Below, one piece after another: positions 1-5,248 of a DNA stretch of 8,896 nucleotides (the stretch's first letter is position 1; the number at the start of each line of letters is the position of its first letter). Made by a program: the position numbers and the translations under genes. The notes under the pieces were generated by a model that did no database searches, had not been told where the DNA came from, and worked only from the letters and a program-made list of their open reading frames with translations. Location of the stretch: contig JAJZJI010000045.1 of NCBI GenBank assembly GCA_021828345.1, forward strand, positions 1 through 8,896, given 5' to 3'. Origin of the DNA: Microcaldota archaeon (GTDB lineage: Archaea; Micrarchaeota; Micrarchaeia; Micrarchaeales; Micrarchaeaceae).

Positions 1-4
1 ATAT

Positions 5-79
5 GGGCCCGTAGCTCAGCTTGGACAGAGCGGCAGACTTCTAATCTGATGGCCGCGGGTTCAAATCCCGCCGGGCCCG
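5..79 (+). tRNA. tRNA-Arg (anticodon UCU)
   Basis: A complete cloverleaf can be folded by eye. The acceptor stem pairs GGGCCCG (5-11) with CGGGCCC (72-78), with G79 as discriminator. The D stem is GCTC/GAGC (14-17 and 28-31) with GG at 23-24 in the loop. The anticodon arm is 33-37 with 45-49, and its loop CTTCTAA (38-44) puts TCT at 40-42. The T arm is GCGGG/CCCGC around TTCAAAT (55-71). It decodes AGA, a codon expected to be common in such AT-rich DNA. There is no intron, and CCA is not encoded. The first anticodon-stem pair (27:43) is G33 against A49, a mismatch. Confidence 0.96.
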
Positions 80-205
80 ATACGTAAATGTTTATGCCAC
101 ACTTAAATAAAAATTAAAGACATACCAAAATTTACACATTTATGTCTCAGTACTTACGTTTATATTAATTAGAAAGACTTTTTGACTTAACTTTAAAACC
201 AATCT

Positions 206-231
206 GATATATAAACATTATTCATATAAAT
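206..231 (+). promoter_or_regulatory. TATA box region for the FKBP gene
   Basis: Two TATA-like elements lie here: GATATATAAAC (205-215) and ATATAAAT (224-231). The second would start transcription near 254, leaving a very short leader. The GTGAT at 253-257, three bases before the ATG at 261, is the likely ribosome binding site. If the first element is used, the leader is about 25 nt. Confidence 0.45.
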
Positions 232-260
232 TTTCATATGTAAAATGCTTTTGTGATTTT

Positions 261-545
261 ATGGCAGAAAAAAAAGTCGTAGATGGTAGTAAAGTAAAGG
301 TAGAGTATATAGCAAGATTAGCGGATGGAACGGTAGTTGATAAGAGCGAAAAAAATGAACCGCTTGAATTTACTGTTGGATCTGGAGATATGATAGAGGG
401 CTTTGATGAAGCAGTACATGGAATGAAATTAAATGAGGAAAAAATTGTAAGAGTACCTCCAGAAAAGGCATATGGTGCGTCTGGTAATCATCCACTTGCA
501 GGAAAGACAATGGTATTTTGGATAAAATTAGTTTATTTGGAATGA
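261..545 (+). CDS. FKBP-type peptidyl-prolyl isomerase (short form)
   Basis: The protein is predicted to catalyse cis-trans isomerisation of Xaa-Pro bonds in the cytoplasm and may help proteins fold. Its 94 residues form a single FKBP domain. Recognisable parts are the start of the core (GSKVKVEYIARLADGTVVD), PLEFTVGSGDMIEGFDEAV (the active-site wall, with Phe at the position of FKBP12 Trp59), PPEKAYG (the conserved active-site Tyr) and HPLAGKTMVFWIKLV as the last strand. There is no room for the insert-in-flap chaperone domain found in the longer archaeal FKBPs, so this is a minimal enzyme near FKBP12 size. ATG at 261 follows GTGAT. The gene converges on the 175-residue gene, with 6 bp between their stops. 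Confidence 0.92.
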   Translation: MAEKKVVDGSKVKVEYIARLADGTVVDKSEKNEPLEFTVGSGDMIEGFDEAVHGMKLNEEKIVRVPPEKAYGASGNHPLAGKTMVFWIKLVYLE

Positions 546-551
546 GCTATA

Positions 552-1079
552 TTATTTCTTTTCATTATTTTCATTATGCTCATTCTTTTTATTCCCTATT
601 GCATTTTTGCCCAGTTCAGCACGATTCTTTAGCTGCTTTTTAACAAGCTCTAATTCCTCGGGCTTTAATACATGCTCCATTATATATTTTGAATAAGTTA
701 TAGAAACATTTGATAAATCTAAGAGTATTCTCTGAACATCAAATATACTTATGTTAAATTCACGTTCAGGCTTTATTATTTCTATACCTGCAGGCGCGTA
801 GTTAAATGCGACATTTATAATAGAACTTAAGCTTTCAAATAGCATAGTAACAGTAGCGCTGGTTACAAAAATATCATCACTCTTTATCGGATCATTTATC
901 ATTCCTGCGCCGTAAACTACGCCGCGTTCTTTTAATAATCTATTATTTATCAGATCGGTTAATAATGGCTGCAATCGTTCTTTATCCTTATCCTGTATGT
1001 CAAAATAGATCTTGGCAAGTATGCCACCATTCTTAATCTTCTCATCAGTAAGCAGTTCAAGCTCATTCTTCTTTGCCAT
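552..1079 (-). CDS. unrecognised 175-residue cytosolic protein
   Basis: I do not recognise this family. The protein has no signal peptide or membrane segment. Residues 1-135 look like a folded alpha/beta domain: a hydrophobic strand near residue 20 (GGILAKIYFDIQD), a Gly-rich turn (GVVYGAGMINDP), and strand-like segments DIFVTSATVTMLFESL and APAGIEIIKPE. The rest is a charged helix followed by a low-complexity tail rich in Lys, Asn and Glu, probably disordered. It starts at ATG 1079, 41 nt downstream of the thioredoxin stop on the same strand. The T-rich stretch between the two suggests separate transcripts or partial read-through. It is long, coding-like and without rival frames, so it is very likely a real gene, but no function can be assigned. 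Confidence 0.85.
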   Translation of the reverse strand: MAKKNELELLTDEKIKNGGILAKIYFDIQDKDKERLQPLLTDLINNRLLKERGVVYGAGMINDPIKSDDIFVTSATVTMLFESLSSIINVAFNYAPAGIEIIKPEREFNISIFDVQRILLDLSNVSITYSKYIMEHVLKPEELELVKKQLKNRAELGKNAIGNKKNEHNENNEKK

Positions 1080-1098
1080 AAAAACACATTATTAATTT

Positions 1099-1114
1099 AA
1101 AAAAATAAAAAAAA
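1099..1114 (-). terminator. oligo-T terminator after thioredoxin
   Basis: Read on the minus strand, this is T8, one A, then T7, starting 7 bases after the thioredoxin stop. Oligo-T tracts without a hairpin are the usual intrinsic terminators in archaea. It probably ends thioredoxin transcription in part or in full before the 175-residue gene. Confidence 0.5.
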
Positions 1115-1120
1115 TAGATA

Positions 1121-1444
1121 TTATTTCATGTTGCTCTCTATCCATTTTTTTAATGTCTCTTTTGGTACCGCTCCGACCATTGATGCCTTAAGATTTCCTT
1201 TAATTATTAGTAGGGTGGTTGGTATACTCATAACACCATATTTTTCAGCAATCTTTTGGTTATCATCCGCATTAACCTTTACGAATTTCACCTTATTTGC
1301 ATAATCTTTTGACAACTCATCTATTATTGGAGAGTACATCCTGCATGGACCGCACCACTCAGCCCAAATATCGACAAGAACAGGCTTGTCAGATTTCAAT
1401 ACTTCGCTATCAAAATTGCCATCTTTTACATCTACGACTGACAC
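1121..1444 (-). CDS. thioredoxin
   Basis: A predicted cytosolic dithiol-disulfide oxidoreductase that reduces protein disulfides. The active site is WCGPC (residues 30-34 of the 107-residue form), preceded by the buried Asp in VLVDIWAEW, with the cis-proline loop SIPTT later on. The length equals classical thioredoxins. The open frame runs upstream to an ATG at 1507, but I choose GTG at 1444 for three reasons: it gives the family length, GGTG (1453-1450) lies just upstream, and a strong TATA box (1482-1474) sits inside the longer version about 26 nt before GGTG. The extra 21 residues would be an atypical, uncharged N terminus. The gene diverges from the sRNA/histone unit. The partner reductase is not in the window. 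Confidence 0.93.
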   Translation of the reverse strand: MSVVDVKDGNFDSEVLKSDKPVLVDIWAEWCGPCRMYSPIIDELSKDYANKVKFVKVNADDNQKIAEKYGVMSIPTTLLIIKGNLKASMVGAVPKETLKKWIESNMK

Positions 1445-1473
1445 ATTAACACCAATACTTAAACGTAAAAAGA

Positions 1474-1482
1474 TTATATAAA
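1474..1482 (-). promoter_or_regulatory. TATA box of thioredoxin
   Basis: TTTATATAA reads on the minus strand. Its centre lies about 26 nt before GGTG at 1453-1450, which implies a leader of roughly 8-10 nt and supports the GTG start at 1444. Confidence 0.6.
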
Positions 1483-1564
1483 TGTTAGGAATTAATTTTG
1501 TATACAAATAAATTTTACAATAATATAATTATCAATCATAAATTAGCGGAAGAATTACAAAAGA

Positions 1565-1582
1565 TATTTAAAGCTTTTAAAT
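1565..1582 (+). promoter_or_regulatory. TATA box for the C/D sRNA and histone
   Basis: TATTTAAA (1565-1572) would place the start of transcription near 1594, just before the C box of the sRNA. A second AT-rich element, CTTTTAAATG (1574-1583), overlaps the region and makes a near-palindrome with the first. One promoter could serve both the sRNA and the histone mRNA. Confidence 0.5.
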
Positions 1583-1591
1583 GCTTTAACT

Positions 1592-1652
1592 ATACAGTGA
1601 TGATTTTAGCGCTCTGAGCTATGCTATGATGAGGATCTTGAGTGCTGAATTT
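1592..1652 (+). ncRNA. C/D box sRNA, predicted guide for C34 of tRNA-Leu(CAA)
   Basis: All four boxes are present in the correct order and spacing: C box GTGATGA (1597-1603), D' box CTGA (1614-1617), C' box ATGATGA (1626-1632) and D box CTGA (1645-1648). The guides are 10 nt (UUUUAGCGCU, 1604-1613) and 12 nt (GGAUCUUGAGUG, 1633-1644), with an 8-nt D'-C' spacer, which is archaeal geometry. By the box-plus-five rule, the D guide targets the fifth base of CACUCAAGAUCC. That is the C of CAA after U33 in an anticodon loop CUCAAGA, so 2'-O-methylation of C34 in tRNA-Leu(CAA) is predicted. The RNA would assemble with L7Ae, Nop5 and fibrillarin. The D' target is unknown. The RNA ends about 4 nt before the histone ribosome binding site. 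Exact ends are estimates. Confidence 0.88.
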
Positions 1653-1663
1653 GGTGTTTTTAG

Positions 1664-1876
1664 ATGGCTAATATCTCAAAAGATGTATTGAAGGATATTA
1701 TAGCGAAGAATTCCAGCCTAATTCTTGAGGAGAAGGCAATGGATGCCATACTTGAAATACTTCAAAATAAGGCGGATGAAATCGCCGCCTTTGCCGTAGG
1801 CGCTGCGGAGAGAAAGAAGAGGAGTACAGTATTAAAAGAGGATATTGAAGAGTATATACTAACAAGCGGTGAGTAG
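1664..1876 (+). CDS. archaeal histone-fold protein
   Basis: A predicted DNA-packaging protein of 70 residues, the size of single-domain archaeal histones. The three-helix histone fold is visible: a short first helix (ISKDVLKDIIAKNS), a loop with Leu/Ile, a long central helix (EEKAMDAILEILQNKADEIAAFAVGAAERK), then loop 2 (KKRSTVLKED), matching the RKT-x-ED pattern of archaeal histones, and a last helix IEEYIL. The N terminus is divergent, since the typical proline-rich start is absent. ATG at 1664 has GGTG (1653-1656) at good spacing. The C/D sRNA occupies its leader. The TAG stop is followed in the same frame by 58 open codons leading into the zinc-ribbon gene. Confidence 0.87.
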   Translation: MANISKDVLKDIIAKNSSLILEEKAMDAILEILQNKADEIAAFAVGAAERKKRSTVLKEDIEEYILTSGE

Positions 1877-2050
1877 ATAGCATTAGCATATCTATCAAAT
1901 TCTAACAATAAACATAGAATTGATTACGAAATAGATGATGTAAAATATACAGAGGTATTTAGCATTATTGATGGACATTTACTCCACGAACATCTTGATT
2001 TTAATGGAGCGCTGCTAGATCAGAACCTATTTAATGATGGCAATGCTAAA

Positions 2051-2398
2051 ATGCACATAGATGCATTTTTAAATAGGGCGAAATTTGATATAAAAATTTT
2101 AGAGTATTCTGATGCATTGCTTAAAAAGAGCTGCCCTAAATGCAGCAATGCACCCCTAAAAAGACATTTTGATAATAATAGCATATCGATTATACCCATA
2201 TATAAATGCTCGACATGCTCTACTCATTCTATTTTCTTAACCGACAGATACTTATCAAAATTAATTAGTAACAATAAAGAGCTCTTTGACCAAAAAGAGA
2301 TTGACGAGTTGTCCAAAAATAGTGATTCTTTTATGTCAGAATTAAAAGAGTACATAATAAGAATATTTGCATCGAAAAAGATACTTAGTATTAGATAG
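2051..2398 (+). CDS. zinc-ribbon protein, unrecognised
   Basis: The 115 residues from ATG 2051 contain a zinc ribbon: CPKC near residues 29-32 and CSTC near residues 53-56, separated by a basic, strand-forming stretch. A helical, charged C terminus follows (about residues 80-110, KEYIIRIFASKK). The function is unknown; nucleic-acid or protein binding is a guess. The start is doubtful. ATG 2051 has no clear ribosome binding site, and the frame stays open upstream to the histone TAG at 1874 without any ATG, GTG or TTG. The upstream part reads like protein (for example YTEVFSIIDGHLLHEHLDF). A good GGTGA (1868-1872) overlaps the histone end, so the real product may start near 1877 from an unusual codon such as ATA. 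It ends 9 bp before the PRC-barrel gene. Confidence 0.75.
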   Translation: MHIDAFLNRAKFDIKILEYSDALLKKSCPKCSNAPLKRHFDNNSISIIPIYKCSTCSTHSIFLTDRYLSKLISNNKELFDQKEIDELSKNSDSFMSELKEYIIRIFASKKILSIR

Positions 2399-2407
2399 CG
2401 TGGTTGT

Positions 2408-2641
2408 ATGATGATATCAGATCTATATGGAAAACAGATAATAACCAATTCGGGTAGGAAGATAGGTTTTGTTGAGGATGTTATAGTTGATTTTGAAAGC
2501 GGCTCTGTTGCAAGTCTTCTATTAGTAAAATTAGATGAACTCTCAAGAGGAGAGAATGTTGCAATGAAAGTTGCAAAAAACAGCGTACGATACGAACGCG
2601 TTAAAAATATAACAGAGAGCATAATAGTAAGCGAAAAGTGA
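2408..2641 (+). CDS. PRC-barrel domain protein
   Basis: The 77 residues form one PRC-barrel: SDLYGKQIITNSGRKIGFVEDVIVDFESGSV, with the typical L-x-GK..., G-x-x-IG-x-V-x-D and D-x-x-SG pattern, then a hydrophobic strand (ASLLLVKL) and a closing strand (SIIVSEK). In archaea such small proteins are common and mostly uncharacterised. PRC-barrels occur in RimM (16S rRNA maturation) and in photosynthetic reaction centre H subunits, so an RNA-related or protein-binding role is possible but not shown. Start is ATG 2408 or the adjacent ATG 2411. It follows the zinc-ribbon gene by 9 bp, so sRNA, histone, zinc-ribbon and PRC genes probably form one transcription unit. Confidence 0.88.
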   Translation: MMISDLYGKQIITNSGRKIGFVEDVIVDFESGSVASLLLVKLDELSRGENVAMKVAKNSVRYERVKNITESIIVSEK

Positions 2642-2752
2642 TTGGTATTTTATGTCATGCATGTGCTAAACATAGAATATTTTTGGATTCCACAGTGCAC
2701 AAATTATAATCCCCATTCTAAAAATTATATTTGATAGGTACTTTTACTTATA

Positions 2753-3979
2753 TTATTTAACTGCTGAGTATGAATGACTTACTTTTTTATTTATTGCATT
2801 TAATTTTTTAAAATCCAAAAATGAGTCATTTTTACCGATACCAGAATTAATTATATATTCCCTTATTGCTTCTGGCATTATGCCTTTATTTCTAAATCCA
2901 TGCACTGTTGGAGCACGCGGATCATCCCATCCTGTAAGCCTACCTTCTTTTATTGCTTTATTTATATCAGATTTATGTGCAAATTCCCCATTTATTTTAA
3001 GTATACCTACTTCAATTGAATGTGGGTGCGTCCAACCCAAAGCATTATATAAATAGATCTGCTTCATCAGATTAATCTCATGTTCTTTACCCCTTATAAC
3101 AAGAGTTATTTTCATATCATGATCATCGATAACTGCAGCAAAATTATATAATGGCCACACCTTATATTTATCTTTTTGTAGTGTGTGTTCATTTTTTATT
3201 ATTCTAAACATAACCCAATCTCTAACTGAAATATTTTGATGGTTTAAATCAGTTTTAAGCCGTAATACTGCATCTTTTTCATTAAATGTTGTAAACATTT
3301 TTCCCCAATTAGATAAATTTACTGACACATTAAAATTCCGACATGCACATGCTTTACCTTCATCCCTATTTTTTTGCATTATAATATAGTCACAGGTGCA
3401 TACATATGCCAATCCCGCTTCTATTAAGTTATGCGCATATTTATAGTATATATCTAAACGCTCGCTTTGTTTAAATACTTCACTAATATTACACCCCAAC
3501 CATTTCAAATCATTAATAATTGAGTCATATGCTTCGAGCAGCGGTGCTTTTGTTTTTGGGTCCGTATCTTCAAATCGCACAATAAATTTCCCATTGTACT
3601 TTTTAGCGTATTCATCACATAATATTGCAATTTTAGTATGTCCAATATGCAAAAAACCGCTAGGATTTGGGGCAAATCTTGTATTAACGCTCATATTAGG
3701 CAAAACCCAATCCAAATCGGGAAGTCCTACTCTCTGCTTTTTTTCAGAGAATATATAATTTTTTGATTCATTTATAATTGTTTCTGTAGATAATAGATTT
3801 ACCTCTTTTACAACACTATCTACAATTTCTTTTAATTTGTTTATATCAAATCCTCTAATATCAGGATCTTCAAAAAGTTTATTTAGAACAATACGTGTAT
3901 CCGCTTTACCGTAGTCTAATGCATTTTTAATGGCAAATTTCCTTGCAATTATTATTATATTATTTATATCTTTAAACAT
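2753..3979 (-). CDS. GluRS-like protein lacking the anticodon-binding domain
   Basis: The 408-residue protein matches archaeal/eukaryotic-type glutamyl-tRNA synthetase. It has the archaeal N-terminal helical region (1-90), the class I signature HIGH (111-114) within RFAPNPSGFLHIGH, FEDTD (136-140), paired cysteines CTC (194-196) and CAC (211-213) of the zinc-knuckle insertion, RGKEH (297-301), and GWDDPRAPT (350-358). It stops after NAINKK, where full-length enzymes (about 550 residues) continue into the beta-barrel anticodon-binding domains; nothing like these follows in any frame before the PRC gene. The KMSKS-equivalent loop reads AHKSD (334-338), altered from the usual SKSK/SKRK. It probably still makes glutamyl-adenylate but is unlikely to recognise the tRNA-Glu anticodon normally. 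It is 36 bp downstream of the radical SAM gene on the same strand, suggesting a role in the same peptide pathway. Alternatives are a decaying duplicate or a tRNA-modifying enzyme like bacterial Glu-Q-RS. Confidence 0.85.
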   Translation of the reverse strand: MFKDINNIIIIARKFAIKNALDYGKADTRIVLNKLFEDPDIRGFDINKLKEIVDSVVKEVNLLSTETIINESKNYIFSEKKQRVGLPDLDWVLPNMSVNTRFAPNPSGFLHIGHTKIAILCDEYAKKYNGKFIVRFEDTDPKTKAPLLEAYDSIINDLKWLGCNISEVFKQSERLDIYYKYAHNLIEAGLAYVCTCDYIIMQKNRDEGKACACRNFNVSVNLSNWGKMFTTFNEKDAVLRLKTDLNHQNISVRDWVMFRIIKNEHTLQKDKYKVWPLYNFAAVIDDHDMKITLVIRGKEHEINLMKQIYLYNALGWTHPHSIEVGILKINGEFAHKSDINKAIKEGRLTGWDDPRAPTVHGFRNKGIMPEAIREYIINSGIGKNDSFLDFKKLNAINKKVSHSYSAVK

Positions 3980-4015
3980 ACAAAATACCAGACATATTAA
4001 ATATTGAAAATAATA

Positions 4016-4981
4016 TTAATCCTTTATATTCAAAGGACACAAAAGTTCTTGTTTATTTTCAGAAAAAAGACCTCTAGACCACCATAACAATTTCTCTTTA
4101 TCAATATTCATTGAGCCATCATTATTTAATTTACCTATATAATTTTTATCATTATATAAATCAACAGTACACTTACTTATTCTGCCGTCCGCTCTTATTA
4201 CAAATGAATTAAGTTTTGTCGCATAACATACATGTATATTATCATCAATTGTATATATCTTAAGACCCAACTGATAGGCACTTTGAATCAATGAATTCAC
4301 TATTTCTTTTTCATCTTTAATATTTAAAATTGGTAAATCATTATCTTTTTCCCCGCCTAGTCTCGATAAATTACGAATAAAAAATTGAAATCTATTGTCA
4401 GCATTTAATATACTCTTAGAAAATTTCAATAGATCATGTATACTATTAAAATTATTGCTGTTCGCGTGGACTCTTATAGTAATTAAAAAATTTAAATCTG
4501 ATATGTGTATTGCTTTAAGGTTACTCCATATTTTATCAAATGAAGGTCCTCCTCCAGCTAAATGCCTTAATTTATCGTGCTCATTTCTATAACCATCAAA
4601 AGTTATCTGAAACTCATTTACCCCTAAATTAACTAATTTTGTAAATAAATCATAAGACAAAAGGTACCCATTTGTTGTAATCCTTGAAGCTACAATTAAT
4701 TTTCTATTTTGCATCTGAATTTCTTTTACATATGACATAATATCAATTATTATATCGCTAGCTAGAAGTGGCTCTCCTCCAAACCAAGAAAGTGAAAGGT
4801 ACTCTAAATCTTTAATTCTATTCAAAATCAATTTCTTTATACTCTCCACTATTTCAGATTTCATCCTACCAATTTCAAAGTTTTCATAGCAATAATCACA
4901 CCTAAAATTACACCCTTCAGTAGGTAGTATTATTAAATCAAGAACATTATTAGAAGCATAATTCTCTAAAAGAGATGACAA
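4016..4981 (-). CDS. radical SAM peptide maturase with short SPASM/Twitch C terminus
   Basis: A 321-residue radical SAM enzyme. The [4Fe-4S]-SAM motif is C24-x3-C28-x2-C31 (CNFRCDYC), followed by GGEP (68-71) for SAM binding and a TTNG/FDG core typical of SPASM-class peptide maturases. The C terminus carries C252-x13-G-x4-C271, the diagnostic CX9-15GX4C of SPASM/Twitch domains, then C315 in ELLCPL. The protein ends six residues later, so the further cysteines of a full SPASM domain are absent. At most one complete auxiliary cluster (Twitch-like) is likely. Start is TTG 4981, preceded by TGTGAT; the first ATG lies after the cluster motif and is impossible. It is 47 bp downstream of a Cys-rich peptide gene, which I infer is its substrate, with Cys-derived crosslinks as the likely product type. 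Confidence 0.86.
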   Translation of the reverse strand: MSSLLENYASNNVLDLIILPTEGCNFRCDYCYENFEIGRMKSEIVESIKKLILNRIKDLEYLSLSWFGGEPLLASDIIIDIMSYVKEIQMQNRKLIVASRITTNGYLLSYDLFTKLVNLGVNEFQITFDGYRNEHDKLRHLAGGGPSFDKIWSNLKAIHISDLNFLITIRVHANSNNFNSIHDLLKFSKSILNADNRFQFFIRNLSRLGGEKDNDLPILNIKDEKEIVNSLIQSAYQLGLKIYTIDDNIHVCYATKLNSFVIRADGRISKCTVDLYNDKNYIGKLNNDGSMNIDKEKLLWWSRGLFSENKQELLCPLNIKD

Positions 4982-5028
4982 TAAATCACAAATACGTAAT
5001 ATACTAATACTCGAATATTTTTACGTTT

Positions 5029-5187
5029 TCAACAATGATTGTTAGCAGGTTTACAGGAACACTGAGAGTTATGACACCCTGTTTCCTCTGCAACAAACAC
5101 ATCAGGTTTTCCTTTAAAGTCAATTCCATTTATTTTTACTCGACCAAATTTATCTATCGTTATCAAAGTCGTATCATTCTTTACCAC
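5029..5187 (-). CDS. candidate Cys-rich RiPP precursor peptide
   Basis: On the minus strand a frame open from 5226 to the TGA at 5029-5031 encodes a peptide ending GCHNSQCSCKPANNHC, with four Cys spaced CX4CXCX6C in the last 15 residues and none before. The preceding part (ITIDKFGRVKINGIDFKGKP then DVFVAEET) is Cys-free, charged and strand-forming, like a RiPP leader. From GTG 5187 the product is 52 residues; from TTG 5166 it is 45. There is no in-frame ATG. The radical SAM gene begins 47 bp downstream. A TATA box at 5248-5235 fits a start of transcription near 5217. It lies opposite a longer, compositionally unconvincing plus-strand frame (5035-5340). I recognise no named precursor family; the function as a modified peptide is inferred from architecture and neighbours. 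Confidence 0.68.
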   Translation of the reverse strand: MVKNDTTLITIDKFGRVKINGIDFKGKPDVFVAEETGCHNSQCSCKPANNHC

Positions 5188-5208
5188 ATAGCCATTTCCA
5201 TTCCCATT

Positions 5209-5214
5209 ATCACC
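5209..5214 (-). promoter_or_regulatory. GGTGAT ribosome binding site before the peptide
   Basis: GGTGAT is the best Shine-Dalgarno match upstream of the precursor. It is 21 nt from GTG 5187, which is too far, but 7 nt from an ATG (5201-5199) in another frame that stops after six codons at 5183-5181, overlapping the GTG. Either short upstream translation hands over to the GTG, or a frameshift, mutation or sequencing error separates the true ATG from the peptide. Confidence 0.4.
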
Positions 5215-5234
5215 GATAGGATTTCGTTAGAAAC

Positions 5235-5248
5235 ATTTAAATATTTAA
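5235..5248 (-). promoter_or_regulatory. TATA box of the peptide/radical SAM/GluRS-like operon
   Basis: The minus strand reads TTAAATATTTAAAT, preceded by a purine-rich GAGGGGA that could serve as the TFB recognition element. Transcription would begin near 5217, just before GGTGAT. The three genes downstream share one strand and short gaps, so one promoter could drive all three. Confidence 0.5.

Noticed and set aside
118..147. Inverted repeat AGACATA / TATGTCT (118-124 and 141-147) after the tRNA.
   Set aside because: Only 7 bp with a 16-nt AT-rich loop and no T-run immediately after it; expected by chance in this composition.
1445..1507. N-terminal extension of thioredoxin to the ATG at 1507, possibly a signal or anchor sequence.
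   Set aside because: The extension contains the TATA box, adds residues beyond family length, and a GGTG-preceded GTG at 1444 gives a normal thioredoxin.
2224..2622. A 132-codon minus-strand frame under the zinc-ribbon and PRC-barrel genes.
   Set aside because: It spans two recognisable plus-strand genes and their junction; low-complexity Ser/Phe/Ile content typical of an antisense frame.
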